From contig JABMCL010002087.1 in the NCBI GenBank assembly GCA_018857735.1, forward strand, positions 316,501 through 380,500: a DNA stretch of 64,000 nt, read 5' to 3'. Position 1 is the stretch's first letter. Each line of letters begins with the position of its first letter. The stretch is from Alviniconcha marisindica. Its lineage: Eukaryota > Mollusca > Gastropoda > Provannidae. Shown here in pieces: positions 37,401 to 48,747 of this stretch. A program made the translations under genes and the position numbers. Below the pieces are notes generated by a model. It saw only the letters and a program-made list of their open reading frames with translations. It was not told the DNA's origin and searched no databases.

Positions 37401-40400
37401 GGTGTTGGCCTCTGTGTCTGTGTTTGTCTTTCTGCCTGTCTGCCTGCCCGTCTGTGTTTGCTTGTCAGACTGTGTATGTTTGTGTGCCTGTCAGTCAGTC
37501 TGCTTGCCAGCCTGTGGTCTGCCTGTGTTTGTTTATGTCTGTCGGCCTGTGCCTGTCAATCTGCTTGCCTGTCTGTTTGTTTGCCTGTCTGCATATGCCT
37601 GTCTTACAGTCTGCCTGCCTGCCAGTTTGTGTCTGTTCATCTGTATGTTTTTATAGGAAATGTGCAGCTACCTGTTACAGTAACTTATACCCACTCAAGA
37701 AGATTGAGATCAAACATTTGATGACAATTATACCATGTGTTTAGGTTTTGTCTGACGATATCTTCTGAACCACTCTACCTTTTGAAACCAAACTTGTTAT
37801 GGTGGTGCGTTGCCATGGCCTGGAGTACCATGCATAAAGATTGCTTTGTTATCTTCAAGGTTAAGGTCACTGTGAGGGCTCATATAATCAAATTGTGATG
37901 ATTTCTACTATATTTTGTGAACCCGGATCCTTTTGCAACCAAACATTGATTGTACATCATCACAAGGGAGAGTGTCTTGTGGAGAGATTGGATTGCTGTG
38001 TTCAAGGTCAAAGTCATGGCAAAGCTTTAAAATTGTAATTAATGTTTGTCCAGGCATATATTCTGGCAGTAAGTTGAGTAACATTTTGGCTTATACACTA
38101 CACTATCTATGCACGTGGGGGGTGGGGTATTCTGCCACACAAGATTTACACAGGTGATAATTACTTTCAGAAAGACAGTGACCCCTATAGAGAGAGATCT
38201 GGGACAGACTGGACAGTGGCTAATCATACACAACAAACAGTTTCTTCATACATTGTCAGAGGGTCATTGTCAATGTTATACTGTAGGTATGCAAATGTCT
38301 GTCAGAGAGTTAAGTTATGAAGGAGATAAAAATTGTGAGGTTGGCTTTGTTTTCATGTGACATGGAAATTCCAGTTTTATGGAAATTTGAGCTGGTGGCT
38401 TTGGAGATGTGACTTTGATGCGTGTTGTATGTCAGAGACCTGTGTCACTGGCGTGCAAGAAGAGGGTGAGAAGAATGTGAAATGGGCTTTGTGTTTGATG
38501 CGACAGAGACAGTGTAGGTGGGAACAGTTGTAGTTGGGGGAAGTGGACATTAGAGAAATGTTCTATATTTATTACAGTGAACATTTTGGCACCTTGAGCA
38601 ACAGGGCTACTGTAGGTAAGCATTGACATGATGTAGCAACGGTATGCTCACTAAATTGACTTAGGAACAATCTACATCTGACTTGGCTTTAGAAAAGTGT
38701 CATCCATCGTTATAATCAGGTGAGCACATTGTGAACCTTCACAAACATCACTGCTTGTCATCTGATATTACAATGGAACCCCTGTTTCATGACCATCCTG
38801 AAAGTCATGGGGAAGTGGTCTGAGAAAAAAGGGTGGTTCTTGATGATGAAGGATTTAGGTCAGTAACACCAGACCATCTGGGGCAGTAAGTAACACTAGG
38901 CCACCTAGGGCTGTAAGTAACACTGGCTGGCTGGTTGGTAACACCAGACCATCTGGAGCAGTAAGTAACACTAGGTTGCCTAGGGCCATAAGTACCACTG
39001 GCTGGCTGGTCAGTAACACCAGACCGTCTGGGGCAGTAAGTAACACTAGGCTGCCTAGGGCAGTAATTAACACTGGCTGGTGGATAACACCAGACCATCT
39101 GGGGCAGTAAGTAACACTGGCTGGCTGGTCGGTAACACCAGACCGTTAGGGGTAGTAAGTAACACTGGCTGTCTGTTTGGTAACGCCAGACCATCTAGGG
39201 CAGTAAGTAACTCTAGGCCGCCTAGGGCAGTAAGTAACACTGGCTGTCTGGTTGGTAATGCCAGACCATCTGGGGCAGTAAGTAACACTAGGCCGCCTAG
39301 GGCAGTAAGTAACACTGGCTGGCTGGTCAGTAACACCAAGCCATATGGGGCAGTAAGTGACACTAGGCCACCTAGGGCAGTAAGTAACACTGGCTGGCTG
39401 GTCGGTAACACCAAGCCATCAGGGGCAGCAAGTAACAGCAGGCCATGGAATCCAGGCTTGAGGGCAGCAGTGTCAACAGCAGGATGCTGTGAGTAAACTG
39501 GGCGGGTGGAAGGAAGCCAGGGAGGAGTTAAGGCCCGAGTCAACAGTTGTCTTACTCTGAAAGGTCTTCGCCAAACAGCTGCAAAGCTGGGCATTAATTA
39601 ACTGTGACCTAGTCGTAGCCTGCCCATGTGAGTGTGACCTAAGACCACTGTGCCAACTGGCTGCTGCGGCACCCATGTCTGTAGACTACATTGTGAGTTG
39701 TAGAATATGGGGCTGCAAGCCAGTGGCAACAGAGCTGCCCATCACTTGGTCCCTAACATTGGTGCATTTATTCCATTTTCTGCAGAATTTTGCAAGGTCG
39801 AGTTTGTGTGTGTGTGTGTTTTGTTTTGTTTTCCTGCAGTAAAAAGCAGTTGTTGTTTTTCTGCTTTGAAAGGAGTCTTTGGCAAGCTTACGTCTGTAGG
39901 GCTGTTTCTTTTTTATGTCTTCTTCAGAGGACTTTGCCCGCCGCTGTAAGGCTAGGGGAGCTTACTGCACTTCTCCATTCTGAATCCAGTGCCAAACACT
40001 TGGCCACAGCCCTTTATGTGTTAAATGTGAACAGTTTGTAAAATGAATTGTTGCATAATGATCCTGGAATACTTTGCTTCCATGGATGGCAAGGACATGA
40101 ATTTATGTTGTCTACTGCCATGACTTTTCAAGGCAGCTTGTGCTGTGCTACATGTGCATTGTGAAGATGTGTATTGAAGATGCTGGAACTTCTTTATTTT
40201 GGTAGTCTTAGGTTCCGATCAGCTATTCCAGTTACACCTGTGACCACTAGTTTTCTGTTCTGTTCAGATATTCCGGTTACACATGTGACCATTAGTTTTC
40301 TGTTCTGTTCAGATATTCCAGTTACACATGTGACCATTAGTTTTCAAGTTTTGTTTGAACAGCTATTCCAGTTATACATGTGACCATTAGTTCTCAGTTC

Positions 40401-41154
40401 TGTTCAGCTGTTCCAGTTACACCTGTGACCATAAGTTTAAAGTTTTGTTTCTGAGCTGTTGTGGCTATGCCATTAGTTTCAAGTTCTCAGTAGACCTCTG
40501 GACCAAATCCTCACAGCTTCCTTCCAATCAAAATGTTGCAGTTTGTTACATACATGTACAATCACTTCCAGTGCCTACATTTTAATCTAATTAGCAACCA
40601 CCTCCTTGGCTAGCTCTTTAATCTGACAACCTCCTCCTACTTCCACTGAATTCACAAAAGTATTCATCAGAGTTTGTTTCTTTTATTACTATTAGGCACA
40701 GCTTAAATTTAGACTGCATATTTCAAAATAAAAATCAGTATTCTGGGGCTGTGCATGTGTGTGTGTTGAGAATTAAGAAAATACGAGACAAACACTTTTC
40801 AATCCAACGCAAGTTCTGTTATTTCTGGCACATAAACAAGCAGGTTTTTTGGAGAGAACAAAAGAGAGTGGGTTGGCGTTGCGATCAAGCAGGTGCTTAC
40901 AGTGGTGGTGGTGTGGGGAGAGACAACAGTGTGGTTTGTGGTTCAAACTGGGGGTGTGTGTCCAGGGCTGAGGCAATATTGGTCAGCAGCAGCTTACACT
41001 GGGGCTCTGTCCTCCTCTGAGGACACATACTCTTCCCTTGCCTCTCACACAACACCAGCCAGTTTGCTGACTGTGCTGTTTGTGTGTGCGCACATGCACG
41101 TGCATGTGCGCATGCATGGAAATGCAAGTTTGCTGAGTGTGTGTGTGTGTGTGT

Positions 41155-41214
<60 letters not shown>

Positions 41215-41536
41215 ATTATGATATATGCTTGTATGCATAAGTGTGTGTGCTTGGTAATGCAAGTTTACTGACTGGGTGCGTGCGCACACATGTGTGTGTG
41301 TGTGTGAGAGAGCGAGATTTATGATTTGCTTGTGTGTGTGTGTTTGAGAGAGAGAGAGACAGAGAGTGACTGTGTATGCAGTGTGTGTGTCTGTGTGAAA
41401 GTGCATAGTATGCTGAAATGTACATGATGCAGATCAGCATATTTGGTTCACTTGCATTTATACTTGCTCATGCATGTGTTCACAAACACACACACACATA
41501 TGCCTACATGGATGTATGCAGGCACACACATGCGCG

Positions 41537-41573
<37 letters not shown>

Positions 41574-42408
41574 TACATCTGTGTCAGTGTAGACATGACT
41601 CATCTTCATGATGTCAGTAGCTACATGCTATGTGGAATTTATTTTGTCAAAGTCATAGATTATTGCTCAAAGTCATAGTTGCTGGCCTGCCACCACTTCA
41701 CAAATTCACAAAGCCTGTTGGGTCTGAGTCTCCCATGGTTAGTACTGTACAGTTTTTGTATATATTCATATAGTCAGTGTAGCATTTTAAACATTTAAGT
41801 GCAGACTTTATGGACAACATTCACCTAGTTGATGCACCTCAGTATGGGATATATCACAGTTTGATTATATATAACTCACTTTTAAACAGATTTGTTTTCT
41901 GCATGTTAGCAAGGTCTCCATGTATTAAGTCCTGGAGTTGTGTAATTAACTGAGTCTAGTCAGCACTTAGTCAACCATAGATTATGTGGGTGGGGGGGGG
42001 GGGGGGGGGGGGGGCTGATGAGGGTCTACTTTATTGCTGGAGTGCTAAAACTTGTGAGGCCCTGCAGGTGAACAGACTATGTGAAAGTGCCCTTCCTCTT
42101 TCTGTGTTTTATCTGTATGCACATGACTCACTGCACCAGGCACTGACTTGTCTCTCTGTGCTTTATGTCAGCTTTTTGAGGTGTGCACCTGGAATGTTAT
42201 TATCTGACAGTTGTGCAGATTTGGTCGAACACTGTGCTGCACATATTCTAGTCTGGATTTTAATTATTAAATCTAAATTTATTTATTTAAATTCAGTAAT
42301 GTGGAAATTACAGCAATTTCAATACCATAATAAAGATTAAAGTATTTATAAAGTGCAAAATCTTGTCCGTAGGAACTATATTAAGCACATATATACATAC
42401 ATGCACTC

Positions 42409-42439
<31 letters not shown>

Positions 42440-42444
42440 GCACA

Positions 42445-42491
<47 letters not shown>

Positions 42492-43101
42492 GGCACCCAC
42501 TTGCATGAGCATACTGATTGTACAGAATTCAGTTTACACACAACTTAAATGGACAACAGAGACTTGAGGTGGATGAAGACCGCAGCATAGAATGGAAAAG
42601 TGGCAGGTCTTTTGTTTAAAAAAACATTCAGTCTCTTATATATTATGCTCTTCCTTGTTCCTTTTATATATGTTCCTTTTAGTCTGTAACAAGAAGAAGA
42701 AGAATGCTTTATTCATCCCAGTCTAAAAAAGTTGTTGTTAACCTCATGCATTAAAGAACAATCAAAAATTTAATTGCAAGCAGTCTCTTAATAATTCAAG
42801 CATTTGCGTGAGTGTCATGAGAGTGACAGGAGTGCCTCTGTGTACCAAATGAGGTATTATGTTGAATGTGTTGGAGGCAAGTGACACCTTAGTTATGGCA
42901 GTATCATTCATGTTTTACAGACATTGTCATTTTGAAAAGTGAGCCTTGTAGACTTGTAGCCTCCATAGTTCCATGCTTAAACCTTTTTGGGTATGTTTGA
43001 TGTTTGTGTGCGCTTACATGCATACTCACACAGCCCACTCATATGTATGCATGCAGTCACCACCTCACTTCCTTGCTTGCATACACCAGGTGCACGCACG
43101 C

Positions 43102-43152
<51 letters not shown>

Positions 43153-45755
43153 CATGCAGACAATCACAAACACACTGACACACATGCATGTAGGCTTACA
43201 CACACACACACACACACACGCACACACGCATGCACTCACACACAAATTCACAAGCACCTGTACTCACACAAACACACGCACGCATGCACACACATGCCCA
43301 GACAAACACACACACACACACACACATTCTTCATTCTGATCATACATCCTGTCCCTCCCCCTAACCCTCTCTTTCTCTTGACCCCATGCTCTGTCAGCTC
43401 CATCCCAAGTGTGTGTGAGGGTGATGAATATATGGAGGTGTTTGAGAAGAGAGTGACATGTGTGCCTGTTTACCTTTGATCACAGACCCCTCTCGGCATG
43501 GAGGTGTGAGCACACCCACACCTCCCCCTGCTGCACACAGTGTTTGTCTGTTGGGACAAGTTATGGCGGCAGCATGCTTGGCAGCATTGTCTGTCTGTTT
43601 GTCTGTGTGGTCAGGGGATGCAGAGGCGTGGCCAGAAAATTCACGACCTGAGATCTGTAGTAGTTGTGCAGTTATAACACCCACATCAATCGAGGATGGG
43701 CACAGTTGTGTGCTTGACACTGTTTCACCCACTGAAAGGCATTTACAGTGCATTATATCATTTTTGCAAACCTTTCTTTGTTTTTGTGTTGTTCACTTGT
43801 TGACACTCAGTTTTGATTGGAAATATAGAAATTTACTGTGCCACATTTTGAAACAGCAGAGGGATTATTCAATAAACAAAACATGAAAGTACATTAGACT
43901 TAGAGTCCCTTGTGTAATAATGCCCCCAATGTGTATAATACTTTCCCTGTTTAATGACTGTGTCCACCCCCCCCCCCCCCCCCCCACCACCCTCCCAAGA
44001 ATGTTCTCCCTGTTTAATAAAGATCCCCTGTGTAATAATGTTCCTTCTGCGTAATAATGTTCCCCCAGTTTAATATTGTCCCTGTGTAATGATGATTTCC
44101 CTGTATAATAATCCCCCCTCCCCCCTGTGTAATAATGTTCCCCCTGTTTAATAATGTTCCCCTCTGTAATAACGTTCCCCCTGTTGAATAATGTTCCCCC
44201 GTGCAATAATGTTCCCCTGTTGAATGATGTTCCCCTTGTGTAATGTTCCCTTTGCATGTGTTTCAGAGGCTGGGATGAAGTGCCCCCAGCACACCGCATG
44301 CGGCCAGAGGGTGAGGGCATTGCAGTGAAGAACACCAGCGACTCCATGTTTGACATCATGCGCAGTGACAACCCGCCGCAGACCAGTCCCGTAAGGGAGA
44401 CGAGGCCAAAGCCACATATGATGGAGTCCTTGTCACCGTAAGTTGACTCAGCATGCTGGACATTTCCACTGTCAGGCATGCAACAGGTTCTTCTTAACTC
44501 ATTGGAAACCTTCCACATATTGCAGTGCACGGCTGCTGGCAGAGAGCATCAAGTGACGTAGTAATAATTGAACGTAATTAGTAAGTAGCAACAGAACCAT
44601 CAACAAAATGATGTTGGCCGCTCTACGGAAGAAGAAGAAGAAGTGGTCCGGGTAAAAGTGCTGTGTTCTTCTTCCGTAGAGTGACCTCCTTGATTATATT
44701 GAAGATTATGTTACTGTAATACCATTTATGCCATTCCCAAGGGTGGTTTGTTTTCTGCACTTTGAATGAGTTATGCCTGCTTCCTAAGCATAATCATGAT
44801 TGAAGAAAATGCCACTTGCCCTGCGAAACAAATTATTGTTTTGGAAGTATGATTGCTCTTTTTGATAGCAAAACGTGTTTTGTACTAAAAACTGATCATA
44901 TTTCTAAAAACAACCAATATTCTTGCTAATGGTCTAGGGGCTAATGGGAGGGGAAGAGTGTAAAGAAATGTTAGCTTTTTTTTTCTTTTTTTTAGGGAAG
45001 TCAGATTAAATTCACTCCATGGAGGAACTTTTCCACTTTTCTTGCAACAAATTTACACCAAAGTTAAAACAATGACAGACTGAAAGTAAAAGAACTGAGT
45101 GGTCCATTCTTGAGACAGTGTTTTCAGTCTGTTTTGAGAGTGTGAAAGCCTGCAAACTTTCCTACTGTGGTATGTTAGCAAGAAGAGAACCACTGAAAAG
45201 CTTGTTGGTTTGCATTGTGCTATTTTGTGTACTTTGAAGCTGACTTCCATGTACAGATTCAGAACAGATATATTTTCAGGTTTTTTTCTGGACATGCTTT
45301 TCTTCGTCTTTTTGTTTGTTTTTTAAATCAATATAACTATAACAATAAAACATGACAAATACAATTGAGTGGTGACATGATTGTGAAGCAGATGTAACTA
45401 CTTGAAACACTGTTTTTCAGGAATGGGTACTCATCTAGACTGAAAGTGACATGCCACTGATGACTGTATTAACATGCAGTGGCTCCCAGTGGCTCTTCAT
45501 GATGAAAAGAATCACACAAACCCACTGGGAACTCTGCCTCTGCTGTTACAGCAAATGATAACACTACTGGTCTTATTCTTTTTCAGGAAAACGCCACCCA
45601 ACCCACCTCGCACACGTCCCGGGGAGGGTATGAGGAATTATGAACGAGCCCACAACCAGTCTGAGATGGCGGCCATTTTGAGAGGGGAGGGAAACCAGCG
45701 GCCATCCACTCCAGCCAGAAATGTTCGTCACCTGCAGCGCTCAGAGCTGTGGTGA
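28500..45755 (+). CDS. Gene A: PxPRVxPEA-repeat protein of unknown function, paralogue of gene B
   Basis: The exons are 28500-28703, 33769-34005, 36063-36253, 44267-44437 and 45587-45755 (TGA 45753-45755). Intron phases are 0, 0, 2 and 2, and all junctions keep the frame, giving 323 residues. The start is the first ATG of a frame that opens [11 protein letters not shown] and runs straight into the first repeat. About six degenerate repeats follow: [88 protein letters not shown] and [18 protein letters not shown]. Most continue as x2-M-x2-L/I-L-x2-Y/G-G. There are no membrane segments or catalytic motifs. Length and repeat architecture match gene B, so the two are paralogues. The family is unknown to me; a structural or scaffold role is only a guess. 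Confidence 0.85.
28704..33768 (+). other. Gene A intron 1
   Basis: The intron opens with GTGAGA and closes with GTGTGCAG. It holds the solo LTR at 29983-31207, poly-C runs near 31457 and 31615, CA runs and otherwise unremarkable DNA. No additional coding exon was recognised. Confidence 0.6.
29983..31207 (-). mobile_element. Solo LTR of a retrotransposon
   Basis: Read on the - strand the element begins TGTGAGCAAG (31207 downward) and ends CTCCATTACA (at 29983), the canonical TGT..ACA ends. It is flanked by the 4-bp target duplication CAGT (29979-29982 and 31208-31211, + strand). On the - strand AATAAA (complement at 30072-30077) lies about 90 bases before the LTR end, the usual R/U5 position. 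No gag or pol frame is adjacent, so it is a solo LTR of 1225 bp, perhaps Gypsy-like from the 4-bp duplication. It sits antisense in gene A intron 1. Confidence 0.75.
33701..33786 (+). repeat. 43-bp tandem duplication over the gene A exon 2 acceptor
   Basis: Two copies begin at 33701 and 33744, each running GTTTAAGTTACCTTGTG.TGTGC.GGTGAACCATGGGGTGATG. The downstream copy keeps the acceptor GTGCAG and opens exon 2. The upstream copy has GTGCGG, so its AG is lost. The intron end and exon start were therefore duplicated together and only one acceptor remains. Confidence 0.9.
34170..34385 (+). repeat. Dispersed repeat with GTCACAGTGAGGG-like motif
   Basis: Similar wording, AGGTCACTGTGAGGGCTCATAT with text such as TCTTTTGAACTG or CTTCTGAACCACT, recurs near 37745-38060 (+) and inverted near 51755-51890. 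This suggests an old interspersed element. Ends and class are not resolved. Confidence 0.4.
35551..35844 (+). pseudogene. Broken THAP-type zinc finger sequence
   Basis: One frame, interrupted by a TAG at 35653-35655, reads [12 protein letters not shown], then RPAVRRK, the stop, [11 protein letters not shown], and the signature [12 protein letters not shown]. This is the C2CH layout of a THAP DNA-binding domain, common in DNA-transposon proteins and domesticated factors. The stop falls where THAP proteins usually have tryptophan after the basic RK. The frame closes at 35842-35844. It lies inside gene A intron 2 and is likely a transposon or retrocopy relic, not a working gene. Confidence 0.7.
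35780..35912 (-). pseudogene. Possible P2X7-C-like N-terminal fragment antisense to THAP relic
   Basis: A - strand frame from the ATG at 35912 begins [17 protein letters not shown] and contains IQPYQFEPV, which resembles the IQPYxFEP openings of invertebrate P2X7-tail-like proteins. Similarity fades after about 40 residues, where it overlaps the THAP frame on the other strand. The assignment is from motif memory only. Confidence 0.3.
36930..37345 (+). repeat. Local duplicated segments in gene A intron 3
   Basis: GTAGATATTCATGCTAATNTTTAACATGCTGCACTTGTG occurs at about 37003 and 37268, and AACAGATGATGGGGTAAAGTTCC occurs near 36940, 37109 and 37189. These are segmental tandem copies of an approximately 250-bp block with internal loss. 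No coding content. Confidence 0.75.
37400..37660 (+). repeat. Degenerate TGCCTGTC-rich simple repeat
   Basis: Irregular repetitions of CTGCCTGTC, CTGTGTTTG and similar words. All three frames look cysteine-rich, which is a composition artefact. Confidence 0.8.
38865..39450 (+). repeat. About 75-bp composite minisatellite with donor-like motifs
   Basis: Copies of GGGCAGTAAGTAACACTAGG and GGGCAGTAAGTAACACTGGC alternate with a period near 75 bp (for example 39241 and 39316). Each half-unit contains GTAAGT, the consensus 5' splice core, so about 15-20 donor-like sites are lined up in gene A intron 3. Long frames on both strands follow from the 25-codon period. Confidence 0.88.
40215..40445 (+). 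repeat. 45-bp tandem repeat in gene A intron 3
   Basis: About five copies of ATTCCAGTTACACATGTGACC with ATTAGTTTTCTGTTCTGTTCAG; spacing 45 bp between 40271 and 40316. Confidence 0.85.
41135..41400 (+). repeat. GT-rich microsatellite cluster
   Basis: Several GTGTGT runs with GAGA interruptions, including an almost pure run around 41164-41204. Related CA clusters follow at about 41480-41570. Confidence 0.9.
42405..42492 (+). repeat. Poly-C, CA and CT compound microsatellite
   Basis: A C run, then CA units, then about 22 CT units in direct succession. Confidence 0.95.
43090..43330 (+). repeat. CA-rich microsatellite cluster
   Basis: Three CA runs separated by CATGCATG-type words. His-Thr frames across it are artefacts. 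Confidence 0.92.
43905..44258 (+). repeat. Short TAATAATGTTCCCC repeats before the gene A exon 4 acceptor
   Basis: About 15 degenerate copies of an 18-23 base unit containing TAATAATGTTCCCCCTGT end within 10 bases of the acceptor TTTCAG (44261-44266). The C/T-rich units probably serve as an extended pyrimidine tract. Confidence 0.85.
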
Positions 45756-47379
45756 TGGCAGCAGGGTTGTGGCGCAAGCTGCTGCAGAGACTGGTTTGTG
45801 ATGTGCCTCCAGCTCACACCCACAGCAACCTCCTGTCTCAACTGGCCGACTGGTGCTGGGTCGGGGTGTAAAGGAAGCAGGCTTTTGTGGCCCCTTTAGC
45901 ATGACAGGGTCACGCTGTTCTCAATTTTGTACTGTTCCATTTGGGAAATGTTTACTGTTAGAATTACTTTGAAACGTGTTCGTTCTTTGAGAGTTGAATG
46001 ATTTTCTTTGCTTTATGGTTTATGCGTCATCAATAGTTGGTGACAGGAACAGGCTTTGTTTTACATATTTAAAACATAAAAGTATTTCACCCTTTTAAAG
46101 TTTATTTTATAGCTTGCTTCATAACACTTTTCAGTAGCTGCTTTGTAATACGCTAGTCATAGATGAACTCAAGTAGAAAGACGGTTTTAAGCCTGTTGGA
46201 GTGAGATCATGTGCATTAAATCAAATCAGTACCTCAAATCAAAAATGAGCAAACGAGCTTTTAATGTGGCTGTAGCTCTGACTTACGATCTGAATTTCAT
46301 AAGACTTTTATTATTTTAATTTCCTTCTGCTATTTTTTGCAAGGCTTCTGTGCAGTGTCTCAGGTATGTTTGTCCTGTTAAACACTAGACAATGAGATTT
46401 GGCCACTGAGGACTCTTGTCCCAAGATTGGTGGGTGGGGGAGAGGGGGTCTTCACCGAACAGTTTATCAGAAGGGTTATAATTTATACGTTTGCTGTTCC
46501 AAAGGAGGGAGGGTGGGGGGGGATGGAGAGTGGTTAACGTGAGTAAACTCAACCACTTTTTTGTCAGGCTTACAAATCATACTGAAGGGGTTGTGGGTGC
46601 TTAACTGCCCATATACTTGTACAAAAGGCAGTCAGTACTTAGTAGATGTTGGTTTCATTTTTGTTCAGCGGTTTTGTTTGTATGTGTAGCTTTCTGTTTG
46701 GTTTGTTGGTTTTGTTTAGCTGGTTGTGGAATCCAAACAGATGCATCTGTGAATGGTTACTGGAGTGTGTAAAAATGAAACTGCAGTTGTGAATCCTTTT
46801 TGCCTTTTACTGTAATATCGGTTTTGAATGCGATCATTTACTTCCAGGGCTTTTCACCAGTGTAAAAAGAAAAAGGGAATGGAGCACTTTGTGGTACAAT
46901 TTATAGCTCCATTACCTTTATGGGTCAACTTACTGTCACAGTTTGTGAATATAACTATAGGACTGTTTTACCAGCTAGTTTCTTCTGTGAACACCGAGTT
47001 TGCCCACATTGTGCACCCTTGTTCAAGTGAACTGCTGTGGACATTAAGAGTTTGTATCAATGGTCACAGCATATTTACAGATGGTCTTGCCTTACATTGA
47101 AAGAAAAACTAGATGTTTACGTTGTAATTTTAACATGGTTGTAATTTTACAGTGCTGCACTGAAGTAATTCATAACTCGAGTAATCATTTTGCTTGAGAG
47201 ATGAGCATTTTGCATGTTGATTACGCCCTGTGGCCCTGTGAATTTTATATCTGAACTTCTCTACAAGTTTGGTACTGGAAAAGTTTTTTATGCAGTATAA
47301 ATCATACAACCTCACCCTGCTTGACAGAAACATCTTCACTGCCCAGACATTGCTTTGCTGTGTTTATCATCAAATTGCC

Positions 47380-48070
47380 ATGCAAGTGGTGCAGCATTGC
47401 TTTGTTTCTCAACTTTATGCAAGCAGTGTTCAGCATTGCTTTGCTGTACTCATCTGTCAGTGTTATACAAGCAGTGTTCAGCATTGCTTTGCTGTACTCA
47501 TCTGTCAGTGTTATACAAGCAGTGTTCAGCATTGCTTTGCTTATGTCACAGTGTCAGTGTTATACAAGCAGTGTTCAGCACTGCCTTGCTGTGTTTGTCA
47601 GTGTTATGCAAGCAGTGTTCGGCATTGCCTTGCTGTGTTTGTCATTAGCAGTTATGCAAGCAGTGTTCGTACAACATTGCCTTGCTGTGTTTGTATCAGT
47701 GTTATGCAAGCAGTGTACAGCATTGCCTTGCTGTGTTGGTCTACTGGTTTGTACCTTCATCTGTCCTACAATGGTGCAAGTGGTGTTCAGCATTGCCTTG
47801 CTGTTTGTCTGTTGGTTTGTACCATCATCTGTCGTACTGTGTTGCAAGTGGTGTGCAGAACTGCCTTGCTGTTTATTTGCAGAGCTGCCTAGCTGTGTCT
47901 GTCAGTGTTATGCAAGTGGTGTACAGCACTGCCTCGCTGTGTTCACCCATTATGCAAGGTTACACAAGCAGTGTGCACCATTGCCTTACTTTGTTTATCA
48001 GATGTACAAGTTACACACATGATGTGCAGCCCTGGCTTGCTTTGCTCATGTGTTGTACAGGTTTTGTGCA
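47380..48070 (+). repeat. 48-bp minisatellite in the gene A 3' UTR
   Basis: About 14 copies of GCAAGCAGTGTTCAGCATTGC with CTTGCTGTGTTTGTCAGTGTTAT; period 48 bp between 47461 and 47509, increasingly degenerate towards 48070. The period is a multiple of three, which explains the long frames of 207 and 233 codons. Confidence 0.88.
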
Positions 48071-48741
48071 ACATTTTAGTTGCTAATGTTTCTCTGGACT
48101 GCTTTACTGTTTTTGCTTGGTATCCTTCACAGTTGATAAAAAATTGTGTTTTCTTACCAGCTGTTGCAACTACATGTATTTAACAATCTTAACAGATTCG
48201 TCAGATTCACCCCATTTTCAAATGCATCAGTCAGTGTCCATAGTTGCTCATCTGAATGTCATGCTTTTGTTCACAATTCATTCATTTGCTCTACTCAGAG
48301 TGAAATGGACAGCATGTGTGTCAGTGTACAGCATGGACATGCGTCCAGCAATCTTCATTTTTACCCATGGCAAGAAATAGACCATGACCACAGATTTTGG
48401 GTGGTGATGACAAAGGCAGAAAATTTGAGGGTGGTTTTTGTATTGTCATTTTTACTCACCAGAATGTTTTGAATGGCTGTCTTTGTTGTGTTGTCTTGTT
48501 TTGCGCTGTGCGACCAAGTTCCTTGTGTGCAAAGATCTTTTAATTACACCAACATGCGTGCCTTGCCTTTTTCTTAAATTTTTTGTTCAGTGTATGTTGT
48601 TTTAGACTTTTCCTGATCAGTGTTTTCTTTTGTGAATGTTTCTCAACATGTTTTTTTAAGTATTAAAATGCAGATTGTTTTAAAAAGATTTTTTGATTGT
48701 TAAGTTTGACAATGTTGCATGATATTCTGTATTAAAAAATT

Positions 48742-48747
48742 AATAAA
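48742..48747 (+). terminator. Candidate gene A polyadenylation signal
   Basis: AATAAA after an A/T-rich stretch, about 3 kb past the gene A stop, followed within 30 bases by TGTATG-type sequence. Confidence 0.45.

Larger units (their letters stand above)
45756..48747 (+). other. Gene A 3' UTR (inferred)
   Basis: No further coding exon is visible after the TGA at 45753. The stretch is AT-rich and ends with AATAAA at 48742-48747, which I take as the likely polyadenylation signal, giving a 3' UTR of about 3 kb. Earlier AATAAA-like words could also be used. Confidence 0.45.

Noticed and set aside
37334..37744. Cysteine-rich frames resembling a secreted peptide
   Set aside because: All three frames are Cys-rich because of a degenerate TGCCTGTC simple repeat.
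39067..39594. Periodic frames of 138 and 175 codons on opposite strands
   Set aside because: Artefacts of the 75-bp (25-codon) array in a gene A intron.
42973..43479. His/Thr-rich frame
   Set aside because: Translation of CA microsatellites; no splice or protein evidence.
47269..48022. Frames of over 200 codons rich in Cys and Ala downstream of gene A
   Set aside because: They coincide with the 48-bp minisatellite in the 3' UTR, are open in several frames and show no protein-like conservation between units.
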